A stretch of DNA of 64,000 nucleotides. Origin: GWE2-51-13 sp041736705 (lineage in GTDB: Bacteria; Bacillota_I; Bacilli_A; Erysipelotrichales; Erysipelotrichaceae). A program made the translations under genes and the position numbers. The notes under the pieces are model-generated. The model saw only the letters and a list, made by a program, of their open reading frames with translations, searched no databases and was not told the origin of the DNA. How positions within the stretch are numbered: position 1 is the first letter of the stretch; every line of letters starts with the position of its first letter. The stretch is taken from contig JBGSTC010000016.1 of NCBI GenBank assembly GCA_041736705.1, forward strand, positions 1-64,000, given 5' to 3'. Of this stretch, positions 43,388 through 52,845 are shown one piece after another.

Positions 43388-44326
43388 CTATTGCTTTTCA
43401 TCAATCCGTCGTACCAACGAAACGGTATAGGGCGTAAAGTATTTACCCCAGAATTCCCGTGCGTTAGGATTGAAACTCTCATAATCGACCCCAAGCGAGG
43501 TAATTCCTTCTTGGCTTACCTTGTTTTCAAGAACATGAAGAAGTTCACGCATCATCCCCGATTTTCGATATTCAGGCAAACAGTAGGCACCGCAGATATT
43601 CAGCATCCCTTTTTCTTCCGTGATGAAATTCTCCCCGTCCTCCATGACTTCGATGTAGGCGATGATCCCATTTTCAATACGTGCGATGAAAATCCGTGAA
43701 TCCCGTCGTTCTATGGACTGCATGAGTTCTTGTTCCGTCATCAACGGATAGTTCAAAAAGGTCGGGGAGTGCGCAAGATGACCAATCAGTCCGTTGCGAA
43801 GGGCGAGGATCGATGCACTGTCGTTTCGGTCAAGTTCCGTGATTTCGATCGAAGTCGGAAGAATCGCGCGGCTTGCATCGATTACACGGATCGCATCCAT
43901 GCATCGCATCCCGAATCCGTTGGTGAAGAAACTTTCGATCGCCTCCTGATCATGGGCGTAGAGCGCGATCGCGTGGCTGAAGATTTTATCATCCACCAAA
44001 CGTTTCGCCAATCCTTGATAAAGCAGGTCATAGACTTTCTTGCGATGGTTTCCGATGACCCCGTGTGCGTGAAGCGGGATGAACGTCCCCTTGACTCCGG
44101 TCGTCCCGAACGCATCTTCGATGAGTGGATAGGCGCAAAGATATCCGATCAATTTACCACCTTCGATCATACCGAACGCATAGGCATTCTTCACGAAATA
44201 CCCTAAATCCGGAGTGTGTATGATTTCAGGGAGTTCTTTCGTCTTCATTCTCTCCGCTTCGTAACACAGATGCAGGATCTCGTAGGCTTGGTCAAGATGG
44301 GTTTCCGTCAATTGAATCCATTCCAT
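43388..44326 (-). CDS. tandem-domain GNAT acetyltransferase
   Basis: 312 residues, two GNAT-like halves (about 1-150 and 155-305). The N half includes GVIGNHRKKVYDLLYQGLAK and the C half ICGAYCLPEYRKSGMMRELLHVL, where RKSGMM matches the acetyl-CoA loop. Late motif VDYESFNPNAREFWGKYF is typical of this family. The double arrangement resembles mycothiol-synthase-like or streptothricin-type acetyltransferases; substrate unknown. Confidence 0.82.
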   Translation of the reverse strand: MEWIQLTETHLDQAYEILHLCYEAERMKTKELPEIIHTPDLGYFVKNAYAFGMIEGGKLIGYLCAYPLIEDAFGTTGVKGTFIPLHAHGVIGNHRKKVYDLLYQGLAKRLVDDKIFSHAIALYAHDQEAIESFFTNGFGMRCMDAIRVIDASRAILPTSIEITELDRNDSASILALRNGLIGHLAHSPTFLNYPLMTEQELMQSIERRDSRIFIARIENGIIAYIEVMEDGENFITEEKGMLNICGAYCLPEYRKSGMMRELLHVLENKVSQEGITSLGVDYESFNPNAREFWGKYFTPYTVSLVRRIDEKQ

Positions 44327-44334
44327 GGCATCTC

Positions 44335-45363
44335 CTATTTCAGTTTCGTATTGAGTTCAACCAATCGGTTGAACTGTTTTTCCATCATCGAAAGATTCGC
44401 TTTGATTCGGCTATCGCTAGAATCTGCAACGTCCGCATTCAGAATTCGGTTTGCATCCGTCGAGGAAGGATGTGTAAAATCGAGTTTCCCGAGTCGGTCG
44501 ATGATCGTTTCCAATTTTTTCAGGTCCATCGGAGTGACTTCGACGTGTTGTTCCTGGTTCATGAAAATGCAGTCGTAGGCAAGATGGATCATGCTTTTCA
44601 TCGCGTTCACCATGTCGTCGAGCACCGTCAAGTTCGCCTTCTCGCGTCGGTTGAACGGGAGTGAATTCTCTTTCATCATCGTCTGGACGTTCGCCTTCAC
44701 CATTTCGATGTCGTTGAACACACCGGCCAACACCGAGGATGAAACCGGGGAATCGATCGGACTCGATAAGATTTCATAGGTTTTCTTCAATCCGGATACC
44801 CCTTGGAGTCTGGCGAATTCCATCCGTTTTTTCCCGATCTTCCGATAATAAAATAGCGAGAAGACATAGTTGAAGGTCAGCGCGATCAAGACACCCAGAC
44901 CCAAGGCGGAAATACGGAGTCGAAACGTCAAAAGAACGCTGGGATTCCCCAAAGCATCGTTCTGCAGAAGCTGCGTCATGTAGACGCTGGTGAAGATCGC
45001 GACCGGAGACACCATGCGGTAATCGATTTTAAGCGCGATGTAGAGGGTCAAACCCATGCCCATGGCGACGGTTAAAAACGAGACGTGATATCCCATCAGA
45101 AAGACCAAAAAGCCGGTGGAGAGGGCTCCCAGGGTCGATGCGGTCATTTGGTTGATCGCACCCTTCACCCCGGATACGTTCACCGCCTCGAGATTGTACA
45201 TTACACCCAACAAGACGGAAATCATGTCGAGACGGGTGATTGAGAAAGCGTTGCCTAAAAGAAAACCGACGCCGATCGCGCACATCGATTTTAAGATATA
45301 AAGCCAGGAATCAAGTAAAACCGCTTCACGTTTCAAACCGAAAACCCGCATGAATTGATCCAT
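44335..45363 (-). CDS. FUSC/aromatic acid exporter-like membrane protein
   Basis: 342 residues from the ATG at 45363 (AGAGGTG upstream; a GTG start 12 bp earlier lies within that site). Six N-terminal membrane helices (about 25-165) with the FUSC/ArAE-like VLLGVMYNLEAVNVSGVKGA region, then a cytoplasmic helical domain (170-342). Such proteins are thought to export aromatic acids or related compounds. Follows 8 bp from the acetyltransferase gene, so the two may form an operon (acetylate then export is possible). Confidence 0.8.
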   Translation of the reverse strand: MDQFMRVFGLKREAVLLDSWLYILKSMCAIGVGFLLGNAFSITRLDMISVLLGVMYNLEAVNVSGVKGAINQMTASTLGALSTGFLVFLMGYHVSFLTVAMGMGLTLYIALKIDYRMVSPVAIFTSVYMTQLLQNDALGNPSVLLTFRLRISALGLGVLIALTFNYVFSLFYYRKIGKKRMEFARLQGVSGLKKTYEILSSPIDSPVSSSVLAGVFNDIEMVKANVQTMMKENSLPFNRREKANLTVLDDMVNAMKSMIHLAYDCIFMNQEQHVEVTPMDLKKLETIIDRLGKLDFTHPSSTDANRILNADVADSSDSRIKANLSMMEKQFNRLVELNTKLK

Positions 45364-45430
45364 ATGTCGCGTCACCTCTGTCTTTTTATTATAACGGATA
45401 TTCTCTGACTTGTCGGAAAAACATGAAAAT

Positions 45431-45448
45431 GACCATCCTGGGATGGTC
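45431..45448 (-). terminator. short hairpin terminator
   Basis: GACCATCC-TG-GGATGGTC followed leftward by ATTTTCATG; overlaps the stop of the 45448 gene. Weak T-tract. Confidence 0.5.
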
Positions 45449-45783
45449 TAGTTGTGATTCAGCGTTCGATACTCGATATACAAATCAAGTTGAGTCTTAT
45501 TAAAGCGATACTCGTCGTTGATTTCCAGATACGGAAGGAAACGATAGGTATCGTACATCATCGTCTTCCCCTTCTCGATCCGGTCATCGCGAAGGATGTC
45601 GTCCAATTCGTCCATCGTGATGGAGAGATAACTCGCGGTTTCCTCCATGGTCATCAGTCCGCCATGGGGCGTACGGATTTCCTGACGAAGGCTTTCAAGT
45701 TGGAACCCGATATAGAGTGAACCGCATAAGATGCACATCCCTAAGAAAAACAACGACATTGGAAACAGTTTCGAATTCTGCAT
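45448..45783 (-). CDS. membrane-anchored protein with helix-turn-helix-like domain
   Basis: 111 residues from the ATG at 45783 (GGGGGA upstream). One N-terminal membrane helix (about 8-26), then a cytoplasmic or outer domain with TMEETASYLSITMDELDDILRDDRI, which looks like an excisionase-type helix-turn-helix, and YRFNKTQLDLYIEY. No firm family. It lies between the exporter-like and GH3 genes, transcribed in the same direction. Confidence 0.6.
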   Translation of the reverse strand: MQNSKLFPMSLFFLGMCILCGSLYIGFQLESLRQEIRTPHGGLMTMEETASYLSITMDELDDILRDDRIEKGKTMMYDTYRFLPYLEINDEYRFNKTQLDLYIEYRTLNHN

Positions 45784-45855
45784 GGTCATTCCCCCTTGGA
45801 TCAAGTGTACCACAAGGATTCAGGAGGTTTCCAGTGAATTCGAACCGGATGACCC

Positions 45856-48240
45856 TCATCCTCGTTTTAGAAATTCACTTAGCCCTTTCAGGTATTTCCC
45901 GTTCGCCAGATCGACGATCCCGTTGGCCATGGATTGGGATAACTGACCCTGGCTCAACAACATCGTGGTGCGCAACGGTGTCGTCATCACGAATTGGAAC
46001 ATCATCTTGAATTCATTGGATCGACGGTCTTCTTTTTTAAACCCGCCCGCCTTCATCAACATGCCCTTCGAAACTTGCTTCATCATCTTCCCGATAAATG
46101 TATGCCCCATGTCTTCCAACGTACTGTCGATTGTGAACTTTCCCTTCACAGTGTTTTCTTCGCTTTGGATTCCTCGATTGTAAATCGCTTTGAAATCTTC
46201 ATCGCTAGGTTTACCTTTGAGATGGGCATACCAAGTCGATTCCCACGAGGAATCCTTCGGTAGATCCGTTTCCCCTTCTTTCGTAATTCTACCCGTTAGC
46301 CGGATATCTTGACTCGATGCCCCGACGTGGATTTCATATTCCCCCGGTGCGATGACAAACCGATTGAGTCCGGGATGATAGAACATAAAATCCCGTTCGT
46401 TCAACTCGATTTCAACGGTCTTCTCTTGACGCGGACTGAGATTGATTTTCTCAAACACCTTCAGTTCTTTCGATACGAAGTAGTGCGCCTTGGATAAATT
46501 GCTTACATAGACTTGGACGGTTTCCGACCCTTTTCGCACTCCGGTGTTTCTCACGTTGAAGCGCACCGTTTTCCCGACGATTTCAAGGGCGGAGTATTCG
46601 AAACTCGTATAACTTAACCCATGGCCAAACGGAAAGAGAACGTCGACCTTGGCGGAATCAAAATAGCGATATCCAACGAATAAACTCTCGCGATAATGGA
46701 TTTGTTTGCGCTCTTTCCCATAGGTGTTGCTACATGGGACGTGACTGAGCGACTTCGGATATGTCTCCGCCAATTTCCCGCTGGGATTCACATCCCCGAA
46801 AAGGAGATCGCACAATGCAAGACCGCCGGCTTCCCCGGGGAGGTATCCGTTCAGGATCGACGCGACCTGGTTGACCCAGGGCATTTCGACCGGTGAACCC
46901 CCGGCCAGCACGACGACTAGGTTCTTGGTTTTCTTGGCGACTTCCGCCACCAGTTTATCGTGTGAGTACGGTAGTTTGAGCGACGTCCGATCAAACCCTT
47001 CATTTTCATCTTCATCCCGTAATCCGACCACGACGATGACATTCTGATTCTCCTGAATCGCATGGATCGCCTCGGGGATATGGAAGGTACTTTTCGCATT
47101 GTGTAGATCGTAACCTTGACGATACACATAGGATATGTTGGCTTGGTCGAGGGCATCCAATAGAGAGTCGACGCGATGCGGTTGGATGTGCGAACTCCCG
47201 CCGCCTTGGATCCTGGCGTGTTTCGCCAGTTCTCCCAAAACCAATATTTCTTTATCTTTCTTTAGGGGAAGGAACTTCCCCTCGTTCTTCAAAAGAACGA
47301 TGCTTTGACTTGCGACCTTACGAGCGATTTGGTGATGCTTTTGAAGATCGTAACTCCAACGATCACCAAGAACCGGTTTCGCCTTTTCGATCAATGTTAG
47401 GATTCTTGAAGCTGTACGGTCGATTTCTTCCACCGTGATTTTCCCATCGGCCACCGCATCGACCACGCTTTGAAGATAGTGTTGGCCATTCCCCGGCATC
47501 TCAAGGTCCATCCCGGCTTTCAGGTCCTCCCAATGTTCATGACCGGCCCCCCAATCGCTGACGACGACCCCTTCAAACCCCCATTCCTTCCGTAACACTT
47601 CATCCAAAAGCCATGCATTGGCGGAGCTATAGACCCCGTTGATTTTATTGTAGGAGCACATGATCGTCCATGGTCGGCTTTTCTTGACGGCGATTTCAAA
47701 GGGAAGAAGATAGTATTCCCGTAGCGCTCGGTCATCGACGTTACTGGACGAGGTCATCCGGTCTTGTTCCTGGTTGTTCGCCGCGAAATGTTTCAGGGAC
47801 GTCCCGATCCCTTTGGACTGGACACCGTTGATGAACGCTGCGGCCAACTCACCCGACAGCACAGGGTCTTCGCTGAAATACTCGAAATTGCGTCCGCATG
47901 AGGGACTGCGTTTCATGTTGACGCCCGGACCTAAAAGCACCGAGACTTCTTCCGCTCGGCATTCATCCGCAAGGGTTTCCCCCATTTCAAAAAGCAGTTC
48001 CTTATCCCAACTGCATGCACTGAGGCTGGCGGTCGGAAAAGCGGTCGCCGGGAGACTGCCCGTCAAACCAAGATGATCTTCCTTGTCGGTCTGTTTACGC
48101 AATCCGTGGGGACCGTCGCTTACACGGATCGATGGGAGGTTCAATTCGGGATACCCTTCCAGATGCCAAACATCCTTGCCTGAACAAAGCCGTATCTTTT
48201 CTTCCAATGTCATGTGATCGAGGATTGCTTGATTGTCCAT
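45856..48240 (-). CDS. beta-glucosidase, glycoside hydrolase family 3
   Basis: 794 residues, no signal peptide, so cytoplasmic. GH3 N-terminal barrel with LPSIRVSDGPHGLR, substrate-binding KHFAANNQEQDR and nucleophile Asp229 (VVVSDWGAGHEHW). GH3 C-terminal domain from about 300 (VASQSIVLLKNEGKFLPL). Fibronectin-like domain (about 560-650, FNVRNTGVRKGSETVQVYV), then a ~130-residue tail. It hydrolyses beta-glucosides imported as oligosaccharides. Confidence 0.94.
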   Translation of the reverse strand: MDNQAILDHMTLEEKIRLCSGKDVWHLEGYPELNLPSIRVSDGPHGLRKQTDKEDHLGLTGSLPATAFPTASLSACSWDKELLFEMGETLADECRAEEVSVLLGPGVNMKRSPSCGRNFEYFSEDPVLSGELAAAFINGVQSKGIGTSLKHFAANNQEQDRMTSSSNVDDRALREYYLLPFEIAVKKSRPWTIMCSYNKINGVYSSANAWLLDEVLRKEWGFEGVVVSDWGAGHEHWEDLKAGMDLEMPGNGQHYLQSVVDAVADGKITVEEIDRTASRILTLIEKAKPVLGDRWSYDLQKHHQIARKVASQSIVLLKNEGKFLPLKKDKEILVLGELAKHARIQGGGSSHIQPHRVDSLLDALDQANISYVYRQGYDLHNAKSTFHIPEAIHAIQENQNVIVVVGLRDEDENEGFDRTSLKLPYSHDKLVAEVAKKTKNLVVVLAGGSPVEMPWVNQVASILNGYLPGEAGGLALCDLLFGDVNPSGKLAETYPKSLSHVPCSNTYGKERKQIHYRESLFVGYRYFDSAKVDVLFPFGHGLSYTSFEYSALEIVGKTVRFNVRNTGVRKGSETVQVYVSNLSKAHYFVSKELKVFEKINLSPRQEKTVEIELNERDFMFYHPGLNRFVIAPGEYEIHVGASSQDIRLTGRITKEGETDLPKDSSWESTWYAHLKGKPSDEDFKAIYNRGIQSEENTVKGKFTIDSTLEDMGHTFIGKMMKQVSKGMLMKAGGFKKEDRRSNEFKMMFQFVMTTPLRTTMLLSQGQLSQSMANGIVDLANGKYLKGLSEFLKRG

Positions 48241-48380
48241 TCGATTCTCCTGTAATTCTTTCTTTTATGATACTCTATTTCTGCGCCATTTCACAGAAGC
48301 ACAACGATATGAACCTTATCGGCGTCGATGAAATTGTCTCTTTGAATCGTTCATGTTAAACTGTGGGCGAGGTTTGTCCG

Positions 48381-49100
48381 ATGCAACTCCAATGGTATTA
48401 CTTCGCTTCCTTGATCTTCGTGTTTCTGACCTTGTTTTTCTTTCGTACTCGATCCCAATCCTCACGCTTCCGCTTCCTTCTTTTCCTTACGCTCATCAAT
48501 GCCATCGCCTATGTCGTCAATTGGTGGTATTTCTATATCCGTCGTGATTCGATCTTCACCCTTCTCCCCTTACAGTTATGCAACATCGCTGTTTTCTTGA
48601 TTCCGACCGCCTTGATCCGCAAAAGCGCGCTCTTGATGGACTTCGTCTTCTATGTGTGCGGCTTGGGCGCCCTGGCTGCGATCTTGATCGTCAGCACGGA
48701 TTATCAGGATACGTATTCCATGATGACGATCTCCTTCTACATCTTTCACTTCTCGATCTTCATCATCCCGGTCCTCAATTCGATCTGGGGGTTTCATCCC
48801 TTGCGTCCCACCGTTCAAAGCGCGATCAAGTTAACCTTGATGGTCCTTGCGGTGTCCGGCTCCCTTCATCTCTTCAACCTCTACCTCAATCATTTCCATT
48901 CGATCCCGGCCAATTATTTCTTTACGATCAAAGATCTTTCCACCGGCACCAACGCGGCGTTCACCCTCTTCGCCTCCTGGCTTCCCTATGACTACATCTA
49001 TCTCTGGGTCGCCTTTCCCATCCTGTATCTCTATATGGGAATCGTTTCGATCATCGTAACGTTAAGCGGCAAGACCAAGCAACGCTTCGAAAGGAAGTAG
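48381..49100 (+). CDS. TIGR02206 family membrane protein (YwaF-like)
   Basis: 239 residues from the ATG at 48381 (GCGAGG upstream). Six membrane helices with the family motifs LLPLQLCNIAVFLIP and the late NYFFTIKDLSTGTNA segment. Function unknown. The next gene begins 3 bp downstream of its stop, so both are co-transcribed. Confidence 0.85.
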   Translation: MQLQWYYFASLIFVFLTLFFFRTRSQSSRFRFLLFLTLINAIAYVVNWWYFYIRRDSIFTLLPLQLCNIAVFLIPTALIRKSALLMDFVFYVCGLGALAAILIVSTDYQDTYSMMTISFYIFHFSIFIIPVLNSIWGFHPLRPTVQSAIKLTLMVLAVSGSLHLFNLYLNHFHSIPANYFFTIKDLSTGTNAAFTLFASWLPYDYIYLWVAFPILYLYMGIVSIIVTLSGKTKQRFERK

Positions 49101-49103
49101 TAT

Positions 49104-49676
49104 ATGTACCTTGAAACCCAACGACTCATCCTACGTACGGTCACACTTGACGATGTGGACGATATGGTGGAGATGCAGAACGATGAAGTCGTGCTGAAAT
49201 ACAACTGTATGAAACCGATGGATATAGAGGAAATGAGGAATTTCATCCTTACCTTACAAACGGATGAAAAACACATCGTTCTTCACCATAAAGAAGAAAA
49301 GAAAGTCATCGGATTCATCGATCTAAGTCCGGATTCTTTGCGTTATGGCGTCAAGAGTCTAACCCTGTCTTTTTATCTCAATACGAACTACACATCGAAA
49401 GGATATATGAGCGAAGCGTTGCGCAACGTGATCAACCATGCGTTTCAAACCCTTCAACTCGATGTAGTCAGCGCACGAGCATTCTTACCCAACCTTACCT
49501 CAAACCGACTCTTGATCCGTCTTGGATTCACTCATGAGGGAACATTAAGGCAAGCGATTCAGGGGTATCGCGGAGTCATCTACGACGATTGCCTCTACTC
49601 GATGACGAAGGACGATTTCATCCGTTTGAATCGCCAGGACTCCCATAATGCGGACTCCTTTGATTTCAGGATGTAA
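49104..49676 (+). CDS. GNAT N-acetyltransferase, RimJ/RimL type
   Basis: 190 residues. Opening LETQRLILRTVTLDDVDDM; acetyl-CoA region SFYLNTNYTSKGYMSEALR with loop SKGYMSEA; late motif NLTSNRLLIRLGFTHEGTL. Cytoplasmic. Co-transcribed with the YwaF-like gene. Confidence 0.87.
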   Translation: MYLETQRLILRTVTLDDVDDMVEMQNDEVVLKYNCMKPMDIEEMRNFILTLQTDEKHIVLHHKEEKKVIGFIDLSPDSLRYGVKSLTLSFYLNTNYTSKGYMSEALRNVINHAFQTLQLDVVSARAFLPNLTSNRLLIRLGFTHEGTLRQAIQGYRGVIYDDCLYSMTKDDFIRLNRQDSHNADSFDFRM

Positions 49677-49691
49677 ATCTTGCGCTCTTGA

Positions 49692-49720
49692 TTGCATATC
49701 CCGACAAACTCATGTATGAT
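49692..49720 (+). promoter_or_regulatory. ABC-F gene promoter
   Basis: TTGCAT, 17-bp spacer, TATGAT, 31 bp upstream of the start codon. Confidence 0.65.
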
Positions 49721-49750
49721 ACTTTCTGGAAGTTTTGAGGGAAATCAAGC

Positions 49751-51307
49751 ATGAGTATCTGTACCGTAGAACATTTAAGCCATGGATTTGGCGATCGGGC
49801 GATCTTCGAAGATGTATCGTTCCGTTTACTTAAAGGAGAACATGTCGGTTTGATCGGCGCCAACGGCGAAGGAAAATCGACCTTTTTAAGTGTCCTCACG
49901 AATAAACTGATTCCGGATGAAGGGAAAATCACTTGGTCGTCCAAAGTGCGCGTCGGATATCTCGACCAGCATTCGGTCTTGGAGAAGGGGTCGACGATCC
50001 GTCAGAATCTGCAAAAAGCCTTCCAATATCTCTTCGATATCGAAGCGGAAATCATGCAGTTGTATGAAGCGATGTCAAGCGACCCGGACTTGGACATGGA
50101 TAGCGCTTTGGAGAAGATCGGCATCCTGCAGGATATGCTGGACCACCATGATTTCTATATGATCGATATCCGCATCGATGAAGTCGCTTCGGCGCTCGGT
50201 CTTTCCAGCCTGGGATTGGATCGGGACGTGGATGATTTGAGCGGCGGCCAACGGACGAAAGTCCTGTTGACGAAGCTGTTGCTTGAAGAACCTGACATTC
50301 TATTACTCGATGAACCCACCAACTATCTCGATGAAGAACACATCGTCTGGTTGAAGAGATATCTTCAGGAATACGAGAACGCCTTCATTTTGATCTCCCA
50401 CGACATGCCTTTCCTCAACGAAGTCGTCAACCTGATTTATCATGTGGAGAACTGCAAACTGACGAGATATGTCGGGGATTACGATGAATTCCTACGCATC
50501 TATGAACAAAACAAACGCCTGCTGGAATCCGCTTATGATCGCCAGCAATCCGAGATCGCTAAGCTGGAGGATTTCGTGGCTCGCAATAAAGCCCGCGTCG
50601 CCACGACCGGCATGGCCAGGTCGCGTCAGAAGAAACTGGATAAAATGGAGAGGATCGAACTGGTCGGCGAGAAGCCTCAGCCGGTCTTCAACTTCAAGAT
50701 GTCGCGCACATCGGGACGGGTCGTCATCGAAGCCGAGGACTTGGTGATCGGTTATGATTCACCGCTATCCAAACCCTTGAAATTCACGATCGAACGGGGG
50801 CAGAAAATCGCCTTGACCGGAGCCAACGGCTTGGGGAAATCGACTTTACTGAAGAGTCTGCTGGGGATGATCGAACCGCTTGACGGGAAAGTCCATACCG
50901 GGGAATTCCTGAGCATCGGTTACTTCGAACAAGAAGCAAGGCGTGAGAACACGAACACCTGCATCGACGAGGTCTGGCAAGTGTTTCCTTCGATGAGTCA
51001 ATTGGAAATCCGCAATGCGTTGGCGAAAGTCGGTCTGACCCGCCAGCAACTCGAATCCAAGGTCAGCGTACTCAGCGGGGGCGAACAAGCCAAGGTAAGG
51101 TTATGTAAGATCCTGCATACGCCGACCAACGTCCTGGTTTTGGACGAACCGACCAACCATCTGGACGTGGATGCCAAGGAAGAATTGAAACGGGCATTGC
51201 AGGAATACAAGGGTTCCATTTTGTTGGTTTGCCATGAACCTGAGTTTTATCAGGACGTGGTGAGCGATGTTTGGAACTGTGAATCCTGGACGACGAAAAT
51301 CTTATAA
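49751..51307 (+). CDS. ABC-F family ATPase
   Basis: 518 residues with two ATP-binding cassettes and no membrane helices. Walker A motifs GANGEGKST and GANGLGKST, signatures DLSGGQRTKV and VLSGGEQAKVRL, Walker B LLLDEPTNYLDEEH and LVLDEPTNHLDVDA. The linker has the positively charged ABC-F helical bundle (about 245-295). ABC-F proteins act on ribosomes (EttA/Uup-like or antibiotic protection). Which subgroup is not clear. RBS GAGGGA. Confidence 0.95.
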   Translation: MSICTVEHLSHGFGDRAIFEDVSFRLLKGEHVGLIGANGEGKSTFLSVLTNKLIPDEGKITWSSKVRVGYLDQHSVLEKGSTIRQNLQKAFQYLFDIEAEIMQLYEAMSSDPDLDMDSALEKIGILQDMLDHHDFYMIDIRIDEVASALGLSSLGLDRDVDDLSGGQRTKVLLTKLLLEEPDILLLDEPTNYLDEEHIVWLKRYLQEYENAFILISHDMPFLNEVVNLIYHVENCKLTRYVGDYDEFLRIYEQNKRLLESAYDRQQSEIAKLEDFVARNKARVATTGMARSRQKKLDKMERIELVGEKPQPVFNFKMSRTSGRVVIEAEDLVIGYDSPLSKPLKFTIERGQKIALTGANGLGKSTLLKSLLGMIEPLDGKVHTGEFLSIGYFEQEARRENTNTCIDEVWQVFPSMSQLEIRNALAKVGLTRQQLESKVSVLSGGEQAKVRLCKILHTPTNVLVLDEPTNHLDVDAKEELKRALQEYKGSILLVCHEPEFYQDVVSDVWNCESWTTKIL

Positions 51308-51309
51308 GA

Positions 51310-51342
51310 AAAATCCATCCCGCTTGATCAGGGATGGATTTT
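51310..51342. terminator. bidirectional terminator
   Basis: AAAATCCATCCC, loop, GGGATGGATTTT with T-tracts both ways, between the ABC-F and DUF554 genes. Confidence 0.9.
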
Positions 51343-52032
51343 TTATAGGAAGAGAAGAGATAAGACGACGACGATCAAGAGGGCCGGAATCGCATTGGCG
51401 GCCTTCGATTTCGCGATGTTCGCCATTTTAAACCCCATCATCAAGGTGATGATGCCGCCGACCGCCGAGAAATTCCCCAACACCGTGGGCGAGAGAGATG
51501 GGGCGATCAGATGGGCTGCGTAGAAGAAGAGGGATAGGATGATGAATTGGGGAATACTGATCAGTGAGATTGAGTAACCGACGATCGAGGCGAATATCAT
51601 CGCGGTGAAGAAATCGAGGACGGATTTCGACAACAAGATCGATGAGTCGGAAATGAATCCTTCACGCAACGCCCCGAAGATCCCCGTACCGCTTACGCAA
51701 AAGGCGATCAATCCCAATACGAATAGTTCCTGATAGCGATCCTCGTCGTCGTTGAACCCTTTGACTTTACCCAGGATGAATTTCGCCCCTTTTTCAAGGG
51801 AACGTTCGATTTGCATCAACCCACCGAGAATCGATCCGAGGATCAACGACAGGATCACCAGGGTAAGATTGTTGGTTTCCGTGATCTTCAACACCCCCAT
51901 CGAAATCGCCGCGAAACCGAAAACGATCGGGAGTTCGACTTTCAAGGATTTCGAGATCCTTTCACCGGCGAATCCGCCGATCAAGCCTCCCATCAAAACC
52001 GCCATACTGTCGACGATGACACCATAGGGCAT
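51343..52032 (-). CDS. DUF554 family membrane protein
   Basis: 229 residues with about seven membrane helices. DUF554 signatures: DSMAVLMGGLIGGFAGERI, LILGSILGGLMQIERSLEKG and FCVSGTGIFGALREG. A frequent but uncharacterised putative membrane transporter family. The metallo-hydrolase gene lies 24 bp upstream on the same strand, so it may be the last gene of the sugar ABC operon. Confidence 0.92.
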   Translation of the reverse strand: MPYGVIVDSMAVLMGGLIGGFAGERISKSLKVELPIVFGFAAISMGVLKITETNNLTLVILSLILGSILGGLMQIERSLEKGAKFILGKVKGFNDDEDRYQELFVLGLIAFCVSGTGIFGALREGFISDSSILLSKSVLDFFTAMIFASIVGYSISLISIPQFIILSLFFYAAHLIAPSLSPTVLGNFSAVGGIITLMMGFKMANIAKSKAANAIPALLIVVVLSLLFL

Positions 52033-52056
52033 AACTGTACCTTCTTTCTCTCTGCT

Positions 52057-52845
52057 TTATATAAGATGGTCGGGATCATAGATGATGCCGACCCCGTCGA
52101 CTTCGACCCGAAGTCCTTCACCGGCGAATGTTTCCGCATGGATGCCGACCACTTCTCTGCTTAAGACACGTCGGACACATTCCAGTTTACTTCGTGTCGT
52201 GTCCATTGAAATCGGGGTCGGTAGATGTCCCGGATACAAATGTTCGATTTGAGGATAAGTATTCAGTAACTTCTCTAACGATTCACCGTAGCGTGCCAGA
52301 CTTTCGCAATGAGGCTGATAGAGCCAGGTATCGGTTTTCGTGATGGTGTCTCCGCAAAACAGAGAATTCGTCGTTTCGTCATAGAACGCCACGCTTCCGC
52401 TAGTGTGGCCGGGGAGATGGATCGTCGTGATGATACGATCCCCGAGATCGAATGTCATCCCGTCCGCTAAAGGCAACAGTGTGTCCATAAAGGGAACCAT
52501 GGCTTCGTCGAACTCCGGAGTGCTTTTCTCAAGGATGCGACGGAGATCGAATTTTCTGAATTCAACCGATACCATGGCGGCATAGAGTTCATGGTCTAGA
52601 GGATGGAGATAGACTTCGGCGAATTCACCGTTCCCTCCCCCGTGATCGGGATGACCATGCGTATTGACCACGAAGTACGGGAGATCCAGGAGTTCGTCGA
52701 GATGGGTTTTCAGTGACCCGATCCCCATACCGGTATCGATCACCATCGCTCGCTTCGAGCCGACCACCACGTGGATCTGTTCTCCCATGATGGCGGTAAT
52801 CGCGATGATCCCTCCGTCAAAAACCTGATGCGTGAATTTCAGCAT
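52057..52845 (-). CDS. MBL-fold metallo-hydrolase
   Basis: 262 residues. Metal-binding motif H63-X-H65-X-D67-H68 (NTHGHPDHGGGN), further ligands His in LPGHTSGS, Asp in FCGDTI and a terminal His in LYPGHLP. Family hydrolyses thioesters, lactones, or phosphodiesters. Its start overlaps the esterase gene by 7 bp, so it belongs to the sugar ABC/esterase operon. Confidence 0.9.
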   Translation of the reverse strand: MLKFTHQVFDGGIIAITAIMGEQIHVVVGSKRAMVIDTGMGIGSLKTHLDELLDLPYFVVNTHGHPDHGGGNGEFAEVYLHPLDHELYAAMVSVEFRKFDLRRILEKSTPEFDEAMVPFMDTLLPLADGMTFDLGDRIITTIHLPGHTSGSVAFYDETTNSLFCGDTITKTDTWLYQPHCESLARYGESLEKLLNTYPQIEHLYPGHLPTPISMDTTRSKLECVRRVLSREVVGIHAETFAGEGLRVEVDGVGIIYDPDHLI